From positions 1 through 9,982 of the forward strand of contig CAZILN010000406.1 in assembly GCA_964540005.1 (NCBI GenBank): a DNA stretch of 9,982 nucleotides, written 5' to 3'. Both the position numbers and the translations under genes were made by a program. This DNA comes from CAZILN01 sp964540005. Its GTDB lineage: Bacteria; Bacteroidota; Bacteroidia; Bacteroidales; SM23-62. Positions 1 to 6,380 of the stretch are shown piece after piece (position 1 is the stretch's first letter; every line of letters begins with the position of its first letter). The notes beneath the pieces are model-generated. The model made no database searches. It saw only the letters and a program-made list of their open reading frames with translations, and was not told the DNA's origin.

Positions 1-259
1 GCAGCAGTTTGGCCAGGTGTTCATTTTCGCTGTTTCTTACGGCGCCGTTAAAAAGGGTGACATCTATGAATCCGTCCTCCATTGCTTCGACATCCTTGTA
101 TTTGGTATCCAGGGCTATGGGCCAGAATACCAAGTCAGCGGCTGCAACTACATCAAACAGAGCTTCGTGTACATCCAGTACAGAGACGCAACATCCTCCG
201 CAGGCTGCTCCCCAGTAAACGGCTAATTTAAGTTTCGGTTTGCTTTCTTTTGATTCCAT
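1..259 (-). CDS. mvhG: [NiFe]-hydrogenase small subunit, MvhG-like (5' part only, runs off the left edge)
   Basis: This is the N-terminal 86 codons of a gene that continues past position 1. It reads openly from ATG at 257-259 with no stop. The protein starts MESKESKPKLKLAVYWGAA, then C20-G-G-C23-C24. This is the strand and CxxC where [NiFe]-hydrogenase small subunits bind the proximal [4Fe-4S] cluster. It continues with a segment reading FIDVTLFNGAVRNSENEH, the usual pattern in Mvh/group 3c small subunits, where D/E-rich residues precede the 'NGAVR(N/T)xE' turn. In the family this subunit carries electrons between the NiFe site of the large subunit and MvhD. It starts 16 bp after the mvhD stop, so it is in the same operon, and the large subunit gene should come next outside the window. 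No Shine-Dalgarno sequence is evident. Assignment to group 3c rests mainly on the mvhD/hdrA neighbours; only the start of the protein is visible. Confidence 0.85.
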   Translation of the reverse strand, partial: MESKESKPKLKLAVYWGAACGGCCVSVLDVHEALFDVVAAADLVFWPIALDTKYKDVEAMEDGFIDVTLFNGAVRNSENEHLAKLL

Positions 260-275
260 TGACTCGGATTTAAAA

Positions 276-701
276 TTATGAAAGAGTTTCCATTACTTTT
301 TTTACTCTGCACGGACCCAGTTCAAGTACTTTCTCCGTCATTTTATCTGCCAGATCGGCAAATTGCTTGCCTTCGCTGGCGCTGATCCATTCAAGACGCA
401 GCCGGTCGGGATTGATACCCATTTGTTCAATATACTTTTTCAAAAGGTGATATCTCCTAAGGCATTTGTAATTGCCTTCGTGATAATGGCAGTCCCCCGG
501 GTGGCACCCGCAGATCAACACACCGTCAGCTCCCTCGCGAAATGCAGTAAGTACGAAAGTCGGATCTACCCTCCCGGAACACATTACCCGGATGATCCTG
601 ATGTTGGGAGCATATTTCATCCGTGATGTGCCTGCCAGGTCGGCCCCGGTATAGGAGCACCAGTTGCAGAGAAAGGATACGATCTTCGGTTTGAAATCCA
701 T
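276..701 (-). CDS. mvhD: MvhD-like hydrogenase iron-sulfur (delta) subunit
   Basis: This is a 141-residue stand-alone MvhD protein. In Mvh-Hdr complexes MvhD is the [2Fe-2S] linker that passes electrons between the hydrogenase small subunit and HdrA. Family marks are KIVSFLCNWCSY (C12, C15) near the N-terminus, RVMCSGRVDP around C41, GVLICGCHPGDCHYHEGN (C64, C66, C71), and a KCLRRYHLLK stretch with C80. The length matches free MvhD. I chose the ATG at 699-701 because family proteins begin a few residues before KIV. The reading frame stays open upstream to 851, but that part overlaps hdrA-2 and has no family similarity. The gene begins 20 bp after the hdrA-2 stop and ends 16 bp before the mvhG start. 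In sulfate reducers the same domain is fused to the C-terminus of QmoB; here it is a separate gene directly after the HdrA that would be the rest of QmoB. Confidence 0.93.
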   Translation of the reverse strand: MDFKPKIVSFLCNWCSYTGADLAGTSRMKYAPNIRIIRVMCSGRVDPTFVLTAFREGADGVLICGCHPGDCHYHEGNYKCLRRYHLLKKYIEQMGINPDRLRLEWISASEGKQFADLADKMTEKVLELGPCRVKKVMETLS

Positions 702-721
702 AATATTATTATTTATAGTTT

Positions 722-2458
722 TTATAATTCTGTGACTTCTTCCATAGCCATCAGTCCTTTGATCTGTGACAGGATCTGTATATCGGTAAAATGCCTGCTC
801 TTGATGGCTCCGGTAGGACAGGCAGATCCGCAGGTGCCACAGCCCTTGCAAAGGACCTCGTTAACCACGGAGACATTTTTCTCTTCATCGAAGCTTATGG
901 CAGTATACGGGCATACACTGATGCAGGTCTGACATCCGCAGCAAAGGTCTTCATTAGTTACTGCTGTGGTTACCTCCACCTGGACCGTGCCCTGGGAGAT
1001 GCTGGCCAGGATCCTTGAAGCGGCCGCCCTGGCCTGTGCCACCGAATCGGTAATGTCTTTTGGTCCCTGGCAGCTTCCAACGATGTAAACCCCGTCGGTA
1101 GTGGTAGCCACCGGGTCTAGCTTGGGGTGCCTTTCTATAAAGAATTCATTACCGCACATACTGACACCGACTGCATGGGCCACATCCTTTGCATCATCGC
1201 GGGCTTCCATGGCTACAAGCAGTATGACCATATCGGCTGATACTTCTATCGTTTCGTTCGACAGGCGTTCTTTGAATTCGATCAGCATTGTACAGCATTC
1301 ACTATCAAGGGCCTTGGTAATCTGTGGGATCCCCTGCCTCTGGTCGAAATTCAGGAACATAATATTCCTGTTGGATGTCTCCGTATAGAGTTCTTCGCAC
1401 GATTTTCCGAAGCTGCGCATATCGGCGTATATATCGAAGATATGAGCGTCCGGAAGGGCAGCCCTTATCTGGTTGCAGTATTTGAGTCCAAGCATGCAAC
1501 AGGTACGGGAACAATACTCATGATAGTCATTATGCCTGCTTCCCACACAGTGTATAATGGCAATATTCCCGGGTTCTTTCCCTGCTTTGGTCTTGATCTC
1601 ACCTGCCTTGAGCATCTGTTCGAACTCGACCGAGGTTACTACATCCGGCAGCTTTCCGTACCCGTGGAGGTCCACCGAACTGGGATCGAAAGGTTTCAAA
1701 CCGGTGGCTACGACCACATTGCCAAAAGTGATCTTCGTGCCCTTATCGCTTCCGTTGACCACTTCGGCTTCGAAATTACCCACATACCCGAAGGTTTCCT
1801 CAATCCTGGAGTTCAGGAATACCTCTATATTCGGATGGTTCATGACCCTTGTGATCTTGGGATCAAGCAACTGCCTGGCACTTACCAGGTGCGGGAAGGA
1901 AAGGTCAATATTGGCTGTATGGCCTCCCAGCTGCTTTTCCTTTTCGACCAGGTAAACCTTTTTCCCGGCATCGGCTATTTCCAGTGCGGCAGTGATCCCG
2001 CTGATACCCCCACCCATTACAAGTGTTGAAGGTGTGATCTCAACCGTCCTTTTATCGAGTGCTTCATGGTGAGTGACCCGGTGAACGGCTGCAACCACCA
2101 GTGCTTTTGCCTTTCTTGTGGCTTCATCCCGGTTTTCATGGACCCATGAGACATGCTCGCGGATATTGGCCATCTCGAACATATAAGGATTCAATCCGGC
2201 GTTCTCCAGTGCCTTGCGGAAGGTCAGCTCATGTATCCTGGGGGAACAGGCTGAAACGACAACCCTGTTCAGCTTGTGTTTCTTGATATCTTCTATGATA
2301 AGGGCCTGTCCGGGATCCGAGCACATGTATTTGTAGTTCTTGGCTATGACAACCTCCGGAAGCTTGCCTATTTCTTCAGAAACAGCTTCCACATCAACCA
2401 TTTTGGCGATGTTGGTACCACACCAGCAAACGTATACTCCGATTCTTTTTTCTTCCAT
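722..2458 (-). CDS. hdrA: HdrA-like flavoprotein 2 (QmoB-like; C-terminal 2x[4Fe-4S], no inserted ferredoxin)
   Basis: This is a 578-residue HdrA-family flavoprotein. The N-terminal domain keeps the classical pattern: IGVYVCWCG (C11, C13), YMCSDPGQ (C46) and SACSPR (C71). The FAD Rossmann motif GGGISG lies at about 149-154. HCVGSR with YCSRTCC follows (C304, C316, C320, C321), then the second nucleotide-binding end GVYIVGSCQGPKDI. The C-terminus carries two ferredoxin motifs, C506/C509/C512/C516 and C537/C540/C543/C547. The central Cys motif of HdrA (TFPTxDCxxCILxPK) is replaced by SFPHLVSARQLLDPK, and the inserted ferredoxin domain is absent. In HdrA the C-terminal ferredoxin domain is a proposed exchange point for low-potential ferredoxin; that role here is inferred. 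The gene starts 12 bp after the QmoC-like gene and is followed by mvhD. HdrA-2 plus MvhD equals a split QmoB. Start ATG at 2456-2458 fits the family N-terminus; no Shine-Dalgarno is seen. Confidence 0.93.
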   Translation of the reverse strand: MEEKRIGVYVCWCGTNIAKMVDVEAVSEEIGKLPEVVIAKNYKYMCSDPGQALIIEDIKKHKLNRVVVSACSPRIHELTFRKALENAGLNPYMFEMANIREHVSWVHENRDEATRKAKALVVAAVHRVTHHEALDKRTVEITPSTLVMGGGISGITAALEIADAGKKVYLVEKEKQLGGHTANIDLSFPHLVSARQLLDPKITRVMNHPNIEVFLNSRIEETFGYVGNFEAEVVNGSDKGTKITFGNVVVATGLKPFDPSSVDLHGYGKLPDVVTSVEFEQMLKAGEIKTKAGKEPGNIAIIHCVGSRHNDYHEYCSRTCCMLGLKYCNQIRAALPDAHIFDIYADMRSFGKSCEELYTETSNRNIMFLNFDQRQGIPQITKALDSECCTMLIEFKERLSNETIEVSADMVILLVAMEARDDAKDVAHAVGVSMCGNEFFIERHPKLDPVATTTDGVYIVGSCQGPKDITDSVAQARAAASRILASISQGTVQVEVTTAVTNEDLCCGCQTCISVCPYTAISFDEEKNVSVVNEVLCKGCGTCGSACPTGAIKSRHFTDIQILSQIKGLMAMEEVTEL

Positions 2459-2470
2459 GTTTTGTGAGTT

Positions 2471-3628
2471 TTAAGCAGTGGGTGCTAGTTTCATTTCATA
2501 TTGTTTCTGACGGGCTGATTTCTTCAGGTTGGCAAAGAACAATCCCAGGGGCCTGTAAGCCAGGTGGGACCATTTGGAGAAGGCAACAAAGGTAACCACC
2601 ATGGGAACTTCCACGGCAAGGTGGAGCATGTATGATACATAAGTAGCCGTCGGCATGCCGGACAACCTGAAAATGTGTATCAGTATACCGGTAAGGGCGA
2701 GCAGGAAAAGGAGGACAAGGAATATCCAGTCGCTGTGGTGGGAGAACCTGAACATCTCCCTGTTCTTCCTGAACCTTCCTATCATAAAGTACACCGATCC
2801 CATAATTAATCCGGCAGTAATATAGTAGCCCAGCAATCTCTGGGGGTGCCAGAACGGATGGACCTGGTCTGTCTGGAACCATCCCAGGAAGAAGATGATG
2901 AATATGAACATCATTACATAGGAGCTCATCAGGAAAAAGTGGCTGAACCAGTAAAACCTTTTCCCCTCGCATTTCGAGAACCTCCACTGTGTGGCAAAGT
3001 GAAATATGGCTTCCCAGACCTCTATGAAGTACATGTAGAACGGAACCTTTACGCTCTTGTCTTTTATGATCACATGGACAAACATATTCAGCATGTTTGT
3101 GATCAGGAAAAAGGTCAGTGTTCCCAGTACGATGTGATCGATGTTCTCTATTACCCCGTGCGGGGCAAAGGCATTGATGGATACCAGTCCGTCAGCAGTC
3201 AGCGGTATGCTGAAATCCGCGAAGACCATAAAAGCAGTGATTACCGATGCTGAAAGAAGGATCATCACGATCAGGTGGGCCGTAAATGAACGGTATAACC
3301 TGCCGGATATCCCTGTCCAGTCATATACGGCGGTGAGGTACCTTCTGAGGGTCATCATCAGTTCACCCGGATTGGCGTCCCGCGGGCAGGTCTCGCTACA
3401 TTCACCACAGTAGTAACACAACCATGGATCGACATAGGAGGCCAGTTTATCTTTTAGTCCCATCTGGATGGCCCGGATGCCTTTCCTCGGGAATAGAAAC
3501 CCGTTTTCTGTTAGAGGACAGATAGCTGTACAGTTCCCGCAATGAAAACATTCATTCCAGTCCCCCTGTCCATATTTTTTCAGATTCTCCTTGAAAGTAG
3601 GATCTACACGTGTGCTCATTTTATGCAT
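2471..3628 (-). CDS. QmoC-like fusion: HdrC-type 2x[4Fe-4S] domain plus membrane cytochrome b-like domain
   Basis: This protein of up to 385 residues joins an HdrC-like ferredoxin domain to a membrane domain, as in QmoC and related HdrC-HdrE/DsrM proteins. Cluster motifs are C27/C30/C33/C37 and C71/C74/C77/C81, each ending CP. About six hydrophobic segments follow, near residues 115-137, 163-188, 226-251, 264-284, 300-320 and 330-352. Several His in or next to them (H118, H165, H230, H336, H355) are candidate heme b ligands. The C-terminal SKWSHLAYRPLGLF segment is typical of this membrane family. In Qmo this subunit exchanges electrons with the quinone pool; that role here is inferred. The first ATG (3626-3628) overlaps the end of hdrA-1 by 8 bp; the ATG at 3617-3619 (MSTRVDP) is an equally plausible start. 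No HdrB CCG-domain gene accompanies it. Clusters lie on the cytoplasmic side if it follows QmoC topology. Confidence 0.9.
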   Translation of the reverse strand: MHKMSTRVDPTFKENLKKYGQGDWNECFHCGNCTAICPLTENGFLFPRKGIRAIQMGLKDKLASYVDPWLCYYCGECSETCPRDANPGELMMTLRRYLTAVYDWTGISGRLYRSFTAHLIVMILLSASVITAFMVFADFSIPLTADGLVSINAFAPHGVIENIDHIVLGTLTFFLITNMLNMFVHVIIKDKSVKVPFYMYFIEVWEAIFHFATQWRFSKCEGKRFYWFSHFFLMSSYVMMFIFIIFFLGWFQTDQVHPFWHPQRLLGYYITAGLIMGSVYFMIGRFRKNREMFRFSHHSDWIFLVLLFLLALTGILIHIFRLSGMPTATYVSYMLHLAVEVPMVVTFVAFSKWSHLAYRPLGLFFANLKKSARQKQYEMKLAPTA

Positions 3629-5435
3629 TGGTTTTTAATGGTGTAACTTCTCTGGCATTTTTAATGATTTCCTCAGCCTTCAGATCTTTGATACTCCCTT
3701 TTATCTTTCCCTTTACAATTGACTGAAGAACCCTGGAAGCAGCGGCGGAACCCTGTGCTACCGTATCAGGTATGTCTTTTGGTCCCTGGCAGGCACCGGC
3801 TACAAGTATACCGCCGGTGAAAGTGCCTACCGGGTCACTGAGGTAATTGGCTTCGGTGAACCATCCGTCGGGACCGGTTTCCAGGCCAAGCATTTCTGCC
3901 ATTTTACCGGCATCTTCCCTGGCTTCCAGCCCGACAGACAGTACAACCATATCCACTTTTTGCTCTATGATACGTTCCTCGTATATTTCTTCACTGCGGA
4001 CCAGCAGTTGTCCGTCTTTTTCCTCCACTTTAGCCGTCCGTCCCCTGATGAGATTCACTCCTTCCTCTTTAATGCGTTCACAGAATTCCTCGTATCCCTT
4101 GCCGAAGGCTCTGATGTCTATATAATATTCATAGACCCCGGCTTCCGGGATCTTTTCCTTGATCAGGTGTGCCAGCTTAAGTGAATACATGCAGCACACC
4201 CGGGAACAATACTTATTGTAATTCTCATCGCGGCTTCCCACACAGTGGATTATTGCCACGGATTTGGGCTCGTCGGTATCGGCAGTAAACATCCGGTTAC
4301 CCTTTTTATCCTGGGTCCGGGACCTGATAAATCCACCGGTAGGACCTGCGGCATTGACCAGTCTTTCAAATTCCAGTGAGGTAACCACGTTGGGATATTT
4401 TCCATAACCAAATTGTTCGGCCCTGGCCGGGTCGAAGGTTTTAAATCCGGTTGCGACTATTATATTCCCTACTGTAATTTCCACTTCCTCATCTTTTTCA
4501 TCGAGGTTGATGCAATCGGTCACCGGGCAGATCTTAACGCACACCCCGCATTTGTCTTTCAGCACATAGGTGCAGCTATCGGCATCTATGAGGTATTTGT
4601 TAGGCACCGCCTGAGGAAAAGGAATGTATATAGCCTTTTTCTGGGTGGTTCCGGTATCGAATTCGCTGGCTGATTTAGCCGGGCATTTCTCGGAGCAAAG
4701 TCCGCAGCCTATGCAGGTGGCCAGGTTTACACGGCGTGCCTTTTTAAGAATTTTGACTGTATAATTGCCGGGTTGGCCGCTGACTCCAAGGACCTCACAA
4801 TAGGTCATCAGGTCGATCCGGGTATGCTGACCGACCTCTACCATCTTTGGGGTCAGTATGCATGCTGCACAATCCAGGGTGGGGAAGGTCTTATCGAACA
4901 TGGCCATATGACCGCCGATAGTGCCGGTCCGCTCCACGAGAAATACCTTTTTGCCTGCATTGGCAATTTCAAGGGAGGCCTGTATACCTGCGATTCCGCC
5001 CCCGATCACAAGGGTGTCCTCATGTACGGCCTGTTCTTCAGGAACTGCTGCCAGTTCAAAAGGTACATTCAGAACCCCGCAGGCCAGCAAGGCTTTGGCA
5101 ATTTCAGTATCCTTGCGCGACACTGCATTGTGCTCGCGAAAACTGATAACAACAACATCTTCAGCACTCTGTCCGGCAGCTATCATCACTCTGGAAAAGA
5201 AAGATTTGATGAAGCCGGGACGATCACCTGCCAATATCAGCCGGTTGATGTTCTTTTCCCGGATCTGAGCAGCTGCTTTTGAGGGGTCGGCCAAAGGCAT
5301 ATCATCAGGGTACCATACGGTATCCACCTCAGGCAGGCTCCTGGCAAATTCAACCAGTTCATCCAGGTTCAGGGAGTCGGGATGTCCATTCAGATGTTTA
5401 CAGAAATAGACCCCGGTCTTTGATTCATTATTCAT
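3621..5435 (-). CDS. hdrA: HdrA-like flavoprotein 1 (inserted ferredoxin domain, degenerate N-terminal domain)
   Basis: This is a 604-residue HdrA-family protein and the first gene of the operon. The FAD Rossmann motif GGGIAG is at about 145-150. The HdrA signature TFPTLDCAACILTPKM (C189, C192) is intact. An inserted ferredoxin domain follows with C241/C244/C247/C251 and C288/C296/C299/C303. HCVGSR and YCSRVCCM (C398, C410, C414, C415) and the GILVAGACQGPKDI end are also intact. The N-terminal 130 residues are diverged: the usual C-x-C-G, MCSDPGQ and ACSPR motifs are missing, leaving only a single Cys near residue 12. There is no C-terminal ferredoxin pair; the chain ends in a charged Lys/Glu tail. 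In HdrA the FAD is the bifurcating site. This copy may be the one that bifurcates, or it may act like QmoA; the sequence does not decide. Its leader holds a Rex operator, so the operon is probably repressed at low NADH/NAD+. Confidence 0.93.
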   Translation of the reverse strand: MNNESKTGVYFCKHLNGHPDSLNLDELVEFARSLPEVDTVWYPDDMPLADPSKAAAQIREKNINRLILAGDRPGFIKSFFSRVMIAAGQSAEDVVVISFREHNAVSRKDTEIAKALLACGVLNVPFELAAVPEEQAVHEDTLVIGGGIAGIQASLEIANAGKKVFLVERTGTIGGHMAMFDKTFPTLDCAACILTPKMVEVGQHTRIDLMTYCEVLGVSGQPGNYTVKILKKARRVNLATCIGCGLCSEKCPAKSASEFDTGTTQKKAIYIPFPQAVPNKYLIDADSCTYVLKDKCGVCVKICPVTDCINLDEKDEEVEITVGNIIVATGFKTFDPARAEQFGYGKYPNVVTSLEFERLVNAAGPTGGFIRSRTQDKKGNRMFTADTDEPKSVAIIHCVGSRDENYNKYCSRVCCMYSLKLAHLIKEKIPEAGVYEYYIDIRAFGKGYEEFCERIKEEGVNLIRGRTAKVEEKDGQLLVRSEEIYEERIIEQKVDMVVLSVGLEAREDAGKMAEMLGLETGPDGWFTEANYLSDPVGTFTGGILVAGACQGPKDIPDTVAQGSAAASRVLQSIVKGKIKGSIKDLKAEEIIKNAREVTPLKTNA

Positions 5436-5521
5436 TTGCGAAAGTATTACTGGGATGTGTTAAAATGTTGATATGGTGTATGAGTAATGCCGAAAATTAT
5501 GTGAAAATGGAGGATATTTCT

Positions 5522-5549
5522 CAAAATTTTATTGTTACAATTATCACAA
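5522..5549 (-). promoter_or_regulatory. Possible Bacteroidetes-type promoter of the hdr/mvh operon, overlapped by the Rex box
   Basis: On the minus strand, AAATTTTG (5529 to 5522) matches the Bacteroidetes -7 element TAnnTTTG at all but one fixed position. A TTG (5549 to 5547) lies 17 bp upstream and could be the -33 element. If real, the Rex operator covers the -33 element and most of the spacer, so bound Rex would block the promoter. The match is imperfect in an A/T-rich stretch and could be chance. Confidence 0.35.
5532..5549. promoter_or_regulatory. Rex operator (ROP box)
   Basis: The site reads TTGTTACAATTATCACAA. The known Rex consensus is TTGTGA-N6-TCACAA, so there is one mismatch (T for G at 5536). 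The dyad extends outward over 5527-5554 with 10 of 11 positions per arm matching. It sits about 97 bp upstream of the hdrA-1 start and 189 bp upstream of rex itself. Rex binds such sites when NADH/NAD+ is low and leaves when NADH rises. The presence of the rex gene next door supports the call. Confidence 0.85.
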
Positions 5550-5643
5550 TAAAAATAATTTTTTTATTTTTATTTCCAAGTTCCTGACGCATGTTTATAA
5601 AAAGGCCTGGCTAATATAAATTAATTATAAATAAAAAAACAAA

Positions 5644-5662
5644 CACATTGACTTGTAATGTG
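5644..5662. repeat. Inverted repeat upstream of rex
   Basis: CACATT (5644-5649) and AATGTG (5657-5662) form a perfect 6-bp inverted repeat around a 7-bp centre. The flanks are A-rich on the left and T-rich on the right, so a longer imperfect hairpin is possible. It lies 76-94 bp before the rex start and could be an operator or an element in the rex leader. A TTGTGA sequence identical to a Rex half-site follows at 5667-5672, without a good partner. Confidence 0.4.
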
Positions 5663-5737
5663 CTTTTTGTGAATCAGATAGAAGAATTTATCATCCGGCC
5701 AGGAAGGGGTGAATACAAATAAACCAACTGACTTATC

Positions 5738-6370
5738 ATGTACGTTAGCAGACATATCAGCCGCCTGATCCAGTACAGACAGATCCTTGTCAAATTTGAT
5801 GAGCTGGGACTGAAGACCGTGTTTTCCTACAATATCGGCAAGGAAGCCGGGGTTACTGCAGAACAGGTAAGGAAGGATTTTTCCCGTTTCGGTATCAAGG
5901 GTAACAAGAAGGGAGGATACGGGGTTAATGTACTTTTATTCACAATAAATGAAATTTTCCGAAAGGATAAGCTGCAGAAGGTCGTGCTGGTAGGACTCGG
6001 GCATATAGGCAGGGCCCTTATAAATTATAAGGGATTCAGGAAGAATATGATACAGATCGTAGCCGCCTTTGATATAGACCCGGCAAAATACAGAAAGAAA
6101 TACGATATTCAGGTTTACCCGCTTGAAATGATGAACCGTGTGATTACGGATCTGGGTATCAGGACAGCCGTTGTAACCGTTCCGGAAAGGGCAGCCCAGG
6201 AGGTGGTGAATCAGCTGGTGGATGCGGGGGTCATAGGGATATTGAATTTTACTCCTGTGGTACTTAAGGTTCCAGGGAATGTTATAATCAGTAATATCAG
6301 GATAGGGAATGCACTGGAAACCCTTATCTATGAGATAAACAAGGCTGAGGCCGGCAAATCTGCTCATTAA
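5738..6370 (+). CDS. rex: Rex, redox-sensing transcriptional repressor
   Basis: This 210-residue protein has full family length. Rex is a cytoplasmic dimeric repressor that reads the NADH/NAD+ ratio and controls fermentation, respiration and hydrogenase genes. The N-terminal winged helix (about 1-75) includes GVTAEQVRKDFSRFG (about 38-52), with the RKD motif of the recognition helix. The Rossmann domain follows with GLGHIG (86-91), then GRALINYKGF, IVAAFDIDP (Asp at the end of strand 2), VTVPERAAQEVVN and GILNFTPVVLKVP, all Rex signatures. The C-terminal helix (about 187-203) is the domain-swapped arm. Start ATG at 5738 is firm because an in-frame TGA lies at 5729-5731. There is no Shine-Dalgarno sequence. 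hypF starts 10 bp after the stop, so the two are probably co-transcribed. The Rex box in the shared intergenic region suggests it controls the divergent hdr/mvh operon and may also control itself. Confidence 0.96.
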   Translation: MYVSRHISRLIQYRQILVKFDELGLKTVFSYNIGKEAGVTAEQVRKDFSRFGIKGNKKGGYGVNVLLFTINEIFRKDKLQKVVLVGLGHIGRALINYKGFRKNMIQIVAAFDIDPAKYRKKYDIQVYPLEMMNRVITDLGIRTAVVTVPERAAQEVVNQLVDAGVIGILNFTPVVLKVPGNVIISNIRIGNALETLIYEINKAEAGKSAH

Positions 6371-6380
6371 TTTCGAGCAG

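Larger units (their letters stand above)
5436..5737. promoter_or_regulatory. Divergent intergenic regulatory region between the hdr/mvh operon and rex-hypF
   Basis: This 302-bp region has no credible gene. It is strongly A/T-rich, especially at 5521-5640, and must hold the promoters of both divergent transcription units. It contains one strong Rex-type operator (5532-5549), a possible promoter for the left operon overlapping it, a second inverted repeat (5644-5662) and a TTGTGA half-site (5667-5672) nearer to rex. I found no clear TAnnTTTG promoter facing rex. Confidence 0.7.

Noticed and set aside
702..851. 50-residue N-terminal extension of MvhD in an open frame
   Set aside because: It overlaps the ferredoxin-coding end of hdrA-2 in another frame and has no family similarity. 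The ATG at 701 gives the natural MvhD N-terminus.
1442..2029. 195-codon plus-strand open frame
   Set aside because: It lies wholly inside hdrA-2 on the opposite strand; its protein matches no family I recognise, while the minus-strand frame has clear motifs.
4773..5282. 169-codon plus-strand open frame
   Set aside because: It is antisense to hdrA-1 and has no recognisable domain.
722..5435. A dissimilatory sulfur (apr/qmo) locus
   Set aside because: Qmo-like subunits are present but there is no aprAB, sat or dsr gene, and a hydrogenase small subunit follows. Hydrogen metabolism fits better.
722..5435. Two HdrA copies as a recent tandem duplication or assembly duplicate
   Set aside because: The proteins differ in domain content and throughout their sequence, and are separated by another gene. 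They are old paralogues.
5671..5682. sigma70-like promoter for rex starting with TTGACT at 5648
   Set aside because: No acceptable -10 or Bacteroidetes -7 sequence occurs at the right distance.
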